NCBI GenBank assembly: GCA_007922225.1
Contig: ML679973.1
Coordinates: forward strand, 4,874,597-4,938,596
Length of the DNA: 64,000 nucleotides
DNA from: Emydura subglobosa
Lineage: Eukaryota > Chordata > Testudines > Chelidae
Reading direction: 5' to 3'
Shown here: positions 46,601 to 56,554 of the stretch, in pieces
How the letters are laid out: each line of letters begins with the position of its first letter
Position numbering within the stretch: the stretch's first letter is position 1
Notes under the pieces: generated by a model
What the model was told of the DNA's origin: nothing
What the model saw: the letters and a program-made list of their open reading frames with translations, nothing else
Databases searched by the model: none
Made by a program: the position numbers and the translations under genes

Positions 46601-49600
46601 TTAGAAATTCAAGAAACTGTACCCTGCTCTTCCATTCATCCAACAGTACCTTGATTACCTTTAAAAGTAATTACATTCCTTTAATAAGATTTCTCTGATC
46701 AAAGGAACTAACTTTGTTAAATACTTCACTTTCCATTCTCAAGAGCACAATGCTTGGTAAGACTCTCCGTTCTCGAACAGAATGTTCCACTGAAAATTAC
46801 ATAACCTGTCATACTGTGCAGAGCTGAAAACATGATTTTTTTTACTGCCAGCTAAATAGTATAACCTCCTCAACAGTCTGACTCAATGTCCATTAATAGA
46901 GCTGTACCATTGGTGAATTACAGCTACAATAGTTGCTAAGGCAGGCAAGGCCAAGGGGTCTTTACTCTGTACTCTACAGAGCTGCATTGGGTACAACTGA
47001 TGTAATTAAACTCCCTGTATTCACACCCACAGTACGTCACCTTTCTAGCACCAAAAAGATCACATTGTGCCACACTGACTCATATGGTACTTAAACCTCT
47101 ATGATATGTCACACAACATGTCTGATGGTTCAAAAATGGGAATCTGGATTCTTTAAGTTACTAGCTCCCCAAATACCGGGTACTTACTGAAACAGTCTTT
47201 CAGGGGGTAAATGCCACATCCTGAAACTCCTCCTATTTTTAAATCTAAAGCATCAATTAAAATCACCTTTCTACCTTGGCCGCTGAGTATTCTCTCCTAT
47301 ACAACAATTATTTCAGTGAGAGTCAGCTCTCAGTCACTGTTGGTTTATATAGCTCTTGGAAGAACCCCAGAGACAGAACAAGGGTATTCAACACCACATT
47401 CTCTCTAGCACCTGAAGTCCAGGCTAGCTGAAGAAAGCTTCTAACTTCTCACTGTACAAAAGTGATACTTTAAACAAAATTATTAGAGCTAACATATCCT
47501 GACCCTATCACCTTTGAATGTAATGTCTCCAGTACTGAATTCTGGAAGGATGTTCATACATTGGAGAGGGTTCAGAGAGGAGCCACAAGAATCATTGAAG
47601 GATTACAAAATATGCCTTACAGTCATAGATTGAGTTCTTCAAGTCTATTGATAGCTCAACTTTAAGGGGTGCCTTCATTACAGTCTATAAGTATCTACAT
47701 GGAAGAGCCTATTATTAAATATATCTTTCTCTACTAGATAGAGAATAGCTAACAGGCTAGCTTCAACTTCCAGCCATTTGACTAATTCAGTCTGGAAATA
47801 AGGTGTAAAATTTGAATAGAGAGTGCAATTAACCATTGGAACAATTTACTAAGGGTTGTGGTGGATTCTACATCACTGAATTTTTAAATCAAGATAGGAT
47901 TTTTTTTTAAAAGATTATAGTCTATAAATTATTTTGGGGAAGTTCTGTGGCCTGTATTAGGCAGGAGGTCAGACTAGATGATCATATGGTCCTTTCTGGC
48001 CTTGGAATCTATCAATCACACCAAGTTAAAGAGGTCCAGAACCGATTAGCTCTTCTTGAGTTACTCCTGCTGGGCTAATGCAGGACCATGCAATACGTTA
48101 CTTTAGAACTTCATTTCATTCTGTTTTAAATGGCTCTGTCCTACCCCTGAGTACCTTGCAGCAATATCATCATCTTCCCCAGGACTGCCCCAGTAGGTGT
48201 TTGGAAACCCATTTATCTTCATGTAATGCTCTGGAGTCAACGCAGACACCCCTCCGAAAAAGGACCAATATGGCAAACTAGAGAAGAGAAGAACAAATTG
48301 TCAAAATTGAGAGTGTGTCAGTCCCTTTACAAATGGTCTTACACCACAGTGATGAGTCACATGCATCTCACTCTCAGCTTATTGGACTTGTATTGCACAA
48401 GAAGCTTCATATTTACTGTGGCAAATATTGAAATGAAATAAAATATAGCCTGTAGAAAGTTTTAGTCACTGAATAAGTGGGAAATTAAGACTTCAGCACA
48501 GAAGATCAGACTGGCAAATTCAACTTAGATTCCTTCTAACCAGCAAAATTCAGAGACTAACTGTTTTGCAATTGACATGCATTTTTTCCTCCATTGTGAG
48601 GGAAATACTGTACTCCGCTCACAGAAGAAGGAAAAAATTAATTACCCATCAGTCACAGGATAATGAGTTTGTTTGCTTTGAGTAGCTGCTGAAAGCAAAA
48701 AGGGGCCTCAAAGGACTGGGTTTGCCCTGGTGTGTCATAAAATGATCGATGATAATTACAAAGCTGTTGAAAGTGATGTAGGTTACGATATTATCAACAT
48801 CTCCATGTTGAGATCCCTACGCAGCAGTAGTACCATGTCACATGTGTGCTGCCTAATGTTCTCCATCCTGCATCTTTTGGAAGGACAGAACACAAAAACC
48901 TGTCAGTTTCAATATGGGTGCATGGTAGAGAGGCAGGAATCCTTTGATTACAACTCGGATGCATGTCCCTTCCTGCAACAGGAAAACATTGGGGAAACAT
49001 TGAAGTAACATCCTTCAGCGTCCAGGCCTAGACTATGCTAGATGTTCTATCAAAACGGTCCATCCCAAATCCAGTGCAGGCCTTTACCTGTATTGGAATT
49101 TGTCTATGGCACTGGCAATATGTTTGGGGTAGTATTCATCACACACATAGAGGTTATAATCATTCTCAGGAATGAGGTCCACATCATGCAGGAGCAGGCA
49201 GTCCCAGTCCTCATCCTTCATGGCTTCCCGGACACCAACATTAAGGAGCTTTGCTCGGTTAAAAGTAGCATTCCCAGCCTAGAAAATAGAACATGCAGTT
49301 TACTCACCAAATCCTGAAGTGCAGCATTCCAGGGTCTAATTCAGCTCGCACTGAAGTCAATGGCAAAATTCCCATGGATTTCAATGTGAGTGAGATTGGA
49401 ACGTGATGCTGGGTAAAATTTTCGGAAGTGCCTACGGCCCACTCCTAAGTCCTTTAGGTGCTTTTGAAAGTTTTATCTGCTGCCTTAGCATAAGAATGGC
49501 CATATGGGTCAGATTAATGGTCCATCTAACCCAGTAACCTGTCTTCCTACAATGGCCAATGCCAGGTGCTTCAGAGCAGAGGGAATGAATAGAACAAGTA

Positions 49601-52600
49601 ATCATCAAATGATCAAGCAACTCTACGAACTTTGGAAAGTTAGAAGTCTTTTGCCTCTGGGCATAAAGAGAAAAAGGATTCTACCCTCTTTTCTTGATTA
49701 ATATAGATCTTCAACAATACATCCCTGCACACAGATATTGCCCTTATCCCTCTTTAGAAAGAAGCCAGAAATAAAAAACACACATCTTAGTTACAGACAA
49801 CTGAAAAAGATACTCCCCTTCCTAACTAGCCATCAGTTGTCACCACTAGTTAATTTCCCCCTTCTGGGGATCCTTCACAACACCAGACCGCATCAGTAAC
49901 ACCAACTGTTTGGCCTATGTAAGTCTGACCCAGAGTAGGATCGAATCAGTTTGTATCTCACTCCAGGCATATAGTAAGGATACGCAATTTCGCTCTGGCA
50001 CTGCTTTCTGTCTGACTCAGAAGCAGCTCTGATGAGCTCGAGAGAAGACATATTCAGCCCTCTTTGGGCTCCTCAAAAAACCCCAAACGTGGAACAGTAT
50101 CCAGTGCTAAGATACAACTATAAGAAAGAGTAGGTTAATTATGTGCCATTCTACGTTTATATTCACAAACTCCATATTTGTCATGGAGTACTTGTGTGTC
50201 TGCTTTTCATTCACAGCCAAACCATTTCTTAACTGGAAATCTGCACTGCAGCGATAGAGACACGTGGTTTTGATTTACCTGCTGAATCAAGTAGATGCCA
50301 TAGTGAAGCTGCTGGCGCTGCAGGAAGGGATGAAGATAATAGAGAAGGTGTCGCAGGTGCTTCTCCTGGTTCTTGTGTGGTACAATGATGGCTGATTTGT
50401 AACGAGCCAGGCAGTGAGGAGGGCTGTAATAGCCTCCAAACTGAACAAAGGGATTTTTTTTAATGATCATTCTTTCACTGGGGAATGCATTGAAGGTGAT
50501 GGTTAATGGACCAACTGTAAGAATGAAGGAAAGGAACAAAAACAAAAAGTGAAAATTTGGTGAATATAAGGTTGATTCAAATCGCCATTCAGATCCATCA
50601 TAATAAAACCTCAGATCTACTGCAGGAAACACTTGATCTGTATCCAACAGGGAGCTATTAAGAACAATGTACTGGGGCACCTGTCTCATTATGGGTTGGA
50701 ACCCATGAGGGAGGCCTTTCAGTGGGCTCCTCCACAGTCCTGTTCTGACATTTGCTGCTCTCCATTCACACTAGCAGAGAAAACCCAGACCCCCGTGGAA
50801 GCTCCTTGTGAAAGTAGACCACAAGGGTGTCTTGATAAAAGGCAAGATATTTACCAATGCAGGATAGTTGTAGAAACAATCACATCTGCCTTCTTCACAT
50901 AAATGGAAAAAGGCAGTATCAATGCCTCATTTCAGGGACAAAATGATCTGGAGGAATTGTGGTGACTACTCAAACTATTTTGGAGAAAAACAGAACTTAA
51001 AGGGAGGGGTACTTTCTCCTCAGTGCAGCCCGTGCCACCCAAAGATCAATTCCCCTTCTGTTCTAATGACAATCTGATAGTATTTAGCAGTAGGTGGGCT
51101 GTTCCCTACTTTCAGAGTTCACAGCCAGCTCCCAGTCCATTCTGTTGTGAGCAGGGGCTCTGTCACCACCTTAGTATCAGGAAATCAGATCCTTGCTACC
51201 ATACAGTTTATTTCAGTGGCTTCTTTTCCCTTCTCATGCCACTTTTCCCCTGAGTGCTATCCTATCTGTACATTTCTATTATACTGTTTTTATATTTAAA
51301 ATAAAAGTTACATATGAAAACACTTAAAGTAAATCCTAAAAGCTTAAACCCTCATCACAAAAAATGCCCTTGCCTATTTTTTCCCTTTAATTCAAACAAA
51401 AGCATGATCCCTAATAGAAAAGCATCAGTTAGACATGACCACAGGGACCACTCATTATTACCACAGCAGATGGGCATGCTCCTAAGAAGGCTATGACAGA
51501 TGGTAGTAAGAGGGAGGGACTATTTTAGAAGACATTGGACCAAGTTTGCTCTTGGTATAACCCTATTTAATTCAGCATTACACAAGGGAAGAATCTGACC
51601 TATCAAGTATTCTAGAGCCAAATCTAATCATTCACACATGAGGACAAAGTGGATACTGCCAAAAAAAATTCCTTGCTGAAAAAAAAACTTTCAAAAACAA
51701 GCTTCTGGCACAGGCAAAAGATGCATTAGGAGAGAGAATGCACTGAACCACATTGCTTCTGTAGATATTACAAGCAAGGTGCAAAAACACAGGACTTTGA
51801 AGTTAAATGGCTTCAGTGGATTGAGCATACTAACTGTAGATTTGCCTTTGACAAACAAAGTAGCAGCAGACAACTGATTTTTGCTTAGACAATCTTCAGG
51901 ATGGAAATAAAGTTAGTTGTTCCATATAGTAAAGACGACACCGGACATTTAGCGCACACACAAATGAAGAAAGGCCTGCAATTCACAGAAGGCTTGATCC
52001 AAAGCGACGAATTACCCATCTCCAACTTGGAACTTGAAGAATTACATTTGAAGTCTGATTTAATGGAGACCACAAAATGAGTATTGGAAGGACAGGTATT
52101 TCATTCCATATGTGATGTTTTTAATTGTGATGAGACTCCTGAGTTTTTATTACTAAATAATTTGTATATCTATTTAGTTCTTTCTAAGGAGAAGAATAAA
52201 TGCCTTTTACAGTAGCATATGTTTAAAAGGGTTCATTTATGAGGTCTGTACACAATAGGTCATGAGTATCTGGAGAAAAGAATTTTTTTTATGCAATGAA
52301 AAAAGTGTTATTGGTTAGGAAGTTAGTAAATTAAAGCAGAATCTTATTTCACAAACTGCAGATGTTCCAATACCACTAAGGTTGCCTTTTGCAGTGTGAC
52401 ATTGTTTCAAATGCAGAGTTCTAGTTTCCTCTAGTGGTTTCCATAAATGTTAATTACTCTAGAGTAATTAATCTACTTAAATGCCATCTTTAATTTGCTC
52501 TCATTTTGACAGCTCCATATAAAGCATCATTCTCTGATTATCTGATGGCTGAAGGGCAAGTTGTACAGTGCTCACAATTTGTTTGTTTGGAGGTTAAAGA

Positions 52601-54395
52601 TAAAGTAAAGCCTCCTATTTCAAGAAAGCCTTTTAAGGGGGATTCTTGTTAGTGTTTTCGGAAAGGGAGCACAAGCATCCATTCACTAATCTACATCCTG
52701 GGTCATAGCGACTGAAAGTTCTTACCATCTAGCCAAGCGTTCTTACATTAATTGGTGAGCTCTAGTCTGCTCCAGACTGAGTCCATACCTCAAGAAACAA
52801 TTACTGGCATCTGTGCCAATAGGCTCACAGACAAAGATTTCAATGGCTATGAGGAGAGTTACTCACCAACAGAGGTGGCTGTTTCCAAGAGAGGAGTGAG
52901 GCATACAAGCAAGACAGCATGAGTGACAAACCACATACATTGCCCCCACACTGCCTGTGTTTATCTCAGTGACAGAAAAAGAAACAAAGGATGATCAAAC
53001 ATGATTATCAAGCCCATAGAGATAGTCTAAATGCCAATCCAGATAAGTAAATCCATGTTTTCTAACTAAATCAAGCACCTGTTCCACCAGACAGCTGTGT
53101 TGTGCCCACACAGTAGCTTTTTAAAAAAACACAATTACCTGGTACCACTCTTACCATGCTGCCTGACAGTGTTTGCATCACTACATCTCAGAAAATCTGG
53201 ACAGTCGTCATATAGTGGCTACTGTACACGAAAGACATACACAGGACAGCATCTGCAACATGTGGGGCAATTGACTCTGCGGTGCCCTACCACTGTACAG
53301 AAATGGGAGGAGGGCTGGCTAAACTGGTTACACAGGCAGTTAGGAAGTGTCTCAGTCTGCACATTTTGTACATGTTGTGATGTAGCTAAATCAGCTACCG
53401 TCAGTGCAAGCTCTAACGTAGTCTAAACACAGTTTAGTTTTTGAGGTTGTTCTTTTTTTAAAAAAGTCAGTCAGTCAGTCACTGGGTCACCTAGCCCTGC
53501 TTAGAGCTCTGTCTGATTATTCATTGTCAAGTCACCTATCAGGCAGAGCTATGAGAAGGACTAGATGACACCAGTAACTATAGCATAGTGCCCAATCTAC
53601 ACTGTGGCTGCTGCAGTGCTACCTACATCCCCGCTGGAAAACTAGCGCAGAATTTCCTTGTGTCCAAACAAACCAACAGCATTACAAAAAAAACAAACAA
53701 ACACACACACCCCCCCCCAAACAAAGAGTGTAACTAACTGGCAACAATAAGAATACATGCCAGTCAAGGCCTCTAGGAACACAAAACACTCAGCTGCCAT
53801 GGTTACTGAGTGTTAACCACCTTATGTGTTGACAAAACACAAAACAATATTTACTGCATGCCACAGGGCTAGCTCTAAGGGCTTACAAGCTCACTAGGAA
53901 GTTGTAGCACAGACAGGGCCTAAGTTTACACTAAACAAAACCACCTCTATGGTTTGATGGCTTCACCTGCTATGAAAGAATCAGTAAATGTCCAATATCT
54001 AGATTTAAGATGAAAGGAAGGGATTAGTCTAGCCCAGAGAGTGGCAATGCTAGTAGGCACTACGGTAAATTAATGACAAACGTGGGTTTCACTTTTGTCA
54101 AGTGAAAAGTATCAGTACACTGAGGCAGGAGTTCAGGCACTAGCAGTTTATACATACCAAAGATTGGTGACTGGGCTGTGCAATATGGCATCGTTTCTTC
54201 ATTAGAAGCTCGAGTGAACAAGCTGAGGTTTGTATACACATCCTGTGTTTTGGAGTAATCCCAGGGCTGAGCTGCATCTAAATATCCCCGAAACACACTA
54301 GATGCGCCACCTCGGTACAAAATCAGGATAAATATTGCTTGAAAGACAGCTAGGAAGAGCAGAAAACAAGGATTTTCAACCCGAGACAGGGACAT
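43471..54395 (-). CDS. B4GALT3-like: B4GALT3-like protein, probable pseudoenzyme, six coding exons
   Basis: Coding exons on the minus strand are 54,395-54,158, 50,514-50,279, 49,278-49,088, 48,277-48,155, 44,939-44,835 and 43,642-43,471. All junctions are GT-AG and the joined frame is open for 354 residues. Kept: membrane anchor at about 11-27, stem with NLS glycosylation site (56-58), [14 protein letters not shown] (164-177), DVD (190-192), EDDD (256-259) and YTNITVDIG (330-338). The stem DYSxxxDVYxNLS, VREA and the DWDCLxLHDVDL context resemble human B4GALT3 (393 residues, longer at the C-terminus). Lost: small-loop Trp (WGSPG at 251-255), metal ligands Met and His (Ile283, Leu286), the RDKxNE loop, and the PxRxR arginines (PHKNQ, 125-129). 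These residues are needed for galactosyl transfer in B4GALT1. The intact frame argues against a simple pseudogene. Function unknown. Confidence 0.9.
44835..44939 (-). CDS. B4GALT3-like: B4GALT3-like coding exon 5: metal ligands lost
   Basis: 105 nt, in phase with exons 4 and 6. The acceptor is CATTTAAAAG, with an A-rich run between pyrimidine tract and AG, which is unusual. Encodes IQLAGMKIVRTPLHLGRYK (264-282) and IVDLEQRPGSEEHLR. Compared with B4GALT3 (VRLAGMKISR...YKMVKH), Met is Ile283 and His is Leu286. Confidence 0.9.
44940..47500. other. intron 4 of the B4GALT3-like gene, left part
   Basis: No recognisable repeat or exon apart from a T-run near 45,880. A minus-strand frame of 128 codons (46,257-46,643) has no splice context or family similarity and is treated as chance. 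Confidence 0.45.
47500..48020 (+). mobile_element. CR1 LINE fragment
   Basis: 'GAGAGGGTTCAGAGAGGAGCCACAAGAATC' type sequence (the C-terminal coding part of CR1) runs to the CR1 3' end 'AGACTAGATGATCATATGGTCC' and 'GGCCTTGGAATCTATCAATC'. 5'-truncated and mutated. It ends about 135 bp from exon 4 of the B4GALT3-like gene. Confidence 0.85.
48155..48277 (-). CDS. B4GALT3-like: B4GALT3-like coding exon 4: altered small loop
   Basis: Acceptor TTCTTCTCTTCTCTAG, donor GCAAG|GTACTC, 123 nt. Encodes SLPYWSFFGGVSALTPEHY and NGFPNTYWGSPGEDDDIAA. The codons for the usual Trp-Gly are AGT CCT (Ser-Pro). The Tyr equivalent to bovine Tyr289 is Phe228. Confidence 0.95.
49088..49278 (-). CDS. B4GALT3-like: B4GALT3-like coding exon 3: DVD motif kept
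   Basis: Acceptor CTATTTTCTAG, donor ATACAG|GTAAAG, 191 nt. Encodes [40 protein letters not shown] and AIDKFQY. The DVD metal motif and the Lys equivalent to bovine Lys279 (Lys218) are retained. Confidence 0.95.
49325..49410. repeat. short palindromic interspersed repeat
   Basis: 'ACTGAAGTCAATGGCAAAAT' followed by 'CCATGGATTTCAATGTGAGT' is an inverted pair found widely in sauropsid DNA. Confidence 0.55.
49430..49640. repeat. interspersed repeat common in turtles (family not named)
   Basis: 'TTAGCATAAGAATGGCCATA', 'GGTCAGATTAATGGTCCATC' and 'TAACCCAGTAACCTGTCTTC' followed by 'AATGGCCAATGCCAGGTGC' and 'GGGAATGAATAGAACAAG'. I recognise it as an abundant repeat; its class (CR1 tail or SINE) is uncertain. 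Confidence 0.65.
50279..50514 (-). CDS. B4GALT3-like: B4GALT3-like coding exon 2
   Basis: Acceptor TCATTCTTACAG, donor CAGCAG|GTAAAT, 236 nt (B4GALT4: 233). Encodes 81-158: VGPLTITFNAFPSE, SAIIVPHKNQEKHLRHLLYY and LQRQQLHYGIYLIQQ. In the nucleotide-binding motif the usual PHRxRE reads PHKNQE. Confidence 0.95.
50520..54157. other. intron 1 of the B4GALT3-like gene
   Basis: About 3.6 kb with MITE-like debris (about 53,550-53,900), CAGT repeats near 53,468 and an A/C-rich low-complexity run at about 53,685-53,722. No other exon recognised. Confidence 0.5.
52450..52471. promoter_or_regulatory. perfect 22-bp palindrome with homeodomain-type half sites
   Basis: The central 20 bases are TAATTACTCTAGAGTAATTA with one further pairing base on each side. 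Each half carries TAATTA, the core of many homeodomain sites. A regulatory role is only inferred. Confidence 0.4.
54158..54395 (-). CDS. B4GALT3-like: B4GALT3-like coding exon 1: tail, membrane anchor, stem
   Basis: Start ATG at 54,395-54,393 in context AAACCATGT. Encodes 1-79 plus one base. The anchor FLLFLAVFQAIFILILY is followed by an Arg. The stem contains DYSKTQDVYTNLS and a PYC motif. The donor is TTTG|GTATGT. Confidence 0.93.
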
Positions 54396-55345
54396 GGTTT
54401 GAGGCTATCCCCCGGGACTAGTCCTGCCGGGCGTTTAATGCTCTACAACCACCGGCCATTTTTCCTGCAGGGCTACATTTGTGCGTGTAATAACCGCTCG
54501 TCCTCTGCGCAGGGCTCAGCAAAAGGCGACCGCAGTGCATGTCCGGCTCCTGGCTTCGTGAGGCTCAGCCCCAGACGCTAAACGTTAGCGATCCGGCGTG
54601 CGTCGCTCTCCATTCCTCGCCCACGGCCAATCTGCAAGGCAAAGTCAAGGGGGGGGAGCCGACGGGTTACAGTGATTCCAGCAACTTTCCCGAGCGAGCG
54701 CTGGCGGCCTAGGGCCGGGCCGGGAGTGGGACGCCGCCCCTCCGCCATTAACCCTCGCCTTGCCGCGGGAGCGGACTCGTTTCATGCCCCGCCCGGCGGG
54801 CTGGGCTGGAGGCAGAGAGCCCGGAGCCAGCCGCCCTCTGAGGCGAGGGCAGTCCGGGCTCAGCCGCCAGGCCGGGCTGCTCCCCCGTGTGGACGCTCGG
54901 ATTCTCCCCCCAAACCGGTTTCACGCCGGCTCCAGGAGAACGCGGGGCTCGGGGGGGCGGGAACCGGAGTCGGAGCGTCCACACAGGCGGCGGCGCGAGC
55001 ACGTAGACACAGGCTCTAGTCAGAGCAGGCGAGCGGCCTGCGGGGGCTGGGGCAGCCTCCCTAGCGGCTCCTTTGGAGCCCCCCCCCAGCGCCGGGCTGT
55101 GGGAGGGGCCGCAGGGACACACCCCCACCTCGAGCAGCGGCGGGGACCGGGCCGGGCCGTCTCCGCCCTCGTCACCCTCGCCGCCAGAGCGAGCCCGGCC
55201 CCGCCGAAACCCGCCCTCAGTCACCTCCGCCTGAGCGAGGAGACAGCAGCAGAGCGGGCGCTTCCGTTAAACCGCCGCCACCCGCCGGGCCGCGCTGGCC
55301 ACGCGCACTCCGCGTAAGGCAGCCCCGCCCCCTCTCGTTCTTGTC

Positions 55346-55353
55346 ATTTGCAT
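55346..55353 (+). promoter_or_regulatory. octamer ATTTGCAT (POU site)
   Basis: A perfect octamer at the upstream edge of the CpG island, between a GC box and the ZNF143-type motifs. Role inferred. Confidence 0.45.
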
Positions 55354-55400
55354 AAAACTGACCCCATCCGCCCGCCGCTCCAAACTCGAGGCGAGATACA

Positions 55401-55417
55401 TTCCCAGCATGCAACGC
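55401..55417 (+). promoter_or_regulatory. ZNF143/THAP11-type half motif
   Basis: TTCCCAGCATGCAACGC matches the right part of the ACTACAATTCCCAGCATGC promoter motif bound by ZNF143 and THAP11. Confidence 0.55.
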
Positions 55418-55429
55418 AGCTCAGCGAGG

Positions 55430-55453
55430 ACTACAGCTCCCAGCATGCAACGC
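55430..55453 (+). promoter_or_regulatory. full ZNF143/THAP11-type motif
   Basis: ACTACAGCTCCCAGCATGCA, followed by ACGC, agrees with the ACTACAATTCCCAGCATGC consensus except at two central bases. Confidence 0.75.
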
Positions 55454-55533
55454 GAGCCGCGGGGGTGGGAGGGGCGCGCTGAATTCCCAATATATATTGA
55501 AGCCCCTTTTCCCCTTGTACTCATATGGAGCAG

Positions 55534-55558
55534 TGCATGCTGGGGGAGGGATGGTAGT
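55534..55558 (-). promoter_or_regulatory. ZNF143/THAP11-like motif, opposite orientation
   Basis: On the minus strand: ACTACCATCC, then CTCCCCCAGCATGCA. The two parts of the consensus are present but with a longer spacer. Confidence 0.5.
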
Positions 55559-56269
55559 CTTTAAGGGCTCCACATTGAAAGGCGGGAATAAGGCTTGGCT
55601 ATAGTTGTGTGGGCCCTGGGCTTGTACCAGGCACCATCTGCCCATCACACAGGGGCGGTGCTATCCCAGACTGAAAGGCCCCCAGAATTGCAGAGTTGCT
55701 AGCTATCATGCTGGAGCCCCTCATGAGCCCCGCTCCCAGGAGGTCTGGGTGGGGAAGGGGCATTTTGGACATAAACACTAGGGTGGATCGTCTAACCCTG
55801 CTCTGAGCAGGTGGTAACAACACCTGAGCCCTCTCGGGGATGCCAAACCTGAGCATTCAAAACCAAGAGTTAGGGCCCCCAAAAATCATGAGCTTGGCTG
55901 AATGTAAAGTAAGGTTTAGGATTCGTTTTATTTACCTTTTGGTTCTGGAGCCTTCCATGTGCCCTAGCTTCTTGTTGTCAAGCTTATCTCTGTGATCATG
56001 AGGGCTAATGACTTACTGGGGGGAAAAAAAAGCTGAGAGACTCTCAATCACATGACTCCCACAGCTGGAGTTTTACGAAAAACACCAAATATCACAAGAC
56101 TCGTGATAAAATCCTGAGTTGGCAATACTGCTCCCACTAAAGTGTGGGTTCATTTTTATCATTTTCTCTACAATCCATTCAGTGTGAAAAGGACACTATA
56201 GCACCTGATGCAACAGCTATTTATGGCAAAGACTGTCCAGATATTTCCAGTCTAATGGTTTAAATCCTT

Positions 56270-56400
56270 TGGAAGATGGAACTAGGCTTAAGGTCCCAGT
56301 TGGGAGTGAGGCCACATTATGCTCGGTGCTCTACATGCCCTCATGGCTTACAATCTAAAGACACAAACAGATGAAGGGTAGGGTATGGGGATATAATCTA
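56270..56400 (+). repeat. MIR-type SINE fragment
   Basis: 'TTAAGGTCCCAGTTGGGAGT', 'TGCTCGGTGCTCTACATGCC' and 'GGCTTACAATCTAAAGACAC' resemble the long MIR-type SINE at 28,430-28,680 in the opposite orientation. Confidence 0.5.
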
Positions 56401-56554
56401 CAAGGAAATGAATATGGGGAATAATTGGCACAGCTTTGTTAGTTACTTGAATTGCAGTTTTTTGTTTTGGGTTTTTTTAACTGGGCGTAAAGATGGGAAG
56501 GGAGAACTAAAATGAAACAAGGGGAAGATATACAATCACAGGTTGTCACATGCC

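Larger units (their letters stand above)
54400..55450 (-). promoter_or_regulatory. B4GALT3-like: CpG island and promoter of the B4GALT3-like gene
   Basis: Very CpG-rich from about 54,400 to 55,330, starting at the first coding exon. A good acceptor on the minus strand (TTTGCCTTGCAG, AG at 54,633-54,632) suggests a separate untranslated first exon further right; GAG|GTGACT near 55,225 is a possible donor. A GC box lies near 55,325. The presence of an active-type CpG island supports expression. The open frames of up to 185 codons here are composition artefacts. A divergent + strand transcript is possible but I see no coding exon for one. Confidence 0.7.

Noticed and set aside
46257..46643. Minus-strand open frame of 128 codons inside intron 4 of the B4GALT3-like gene
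   Set aside because: It does not resemble the family, is not needed to complete the protein, and exon phases already join perfectly without it.
48155..48277. WGSPG as a base-calling error
   Set aside because: At least five of the six bases differ from any Trp-Gly codon pair while neighbouring codons are perfect and the frame is kept, and two other active-site regions are also altered.
54760..55317. Open frame of 185 codons on the plus strand
   Set aside because: It lies in the CpG island, consists of Arg/Pro/Gly/Ala-rich sequence with open frames on both strands, and has no domain. GC-rich DNA lacks stop codons by composition.
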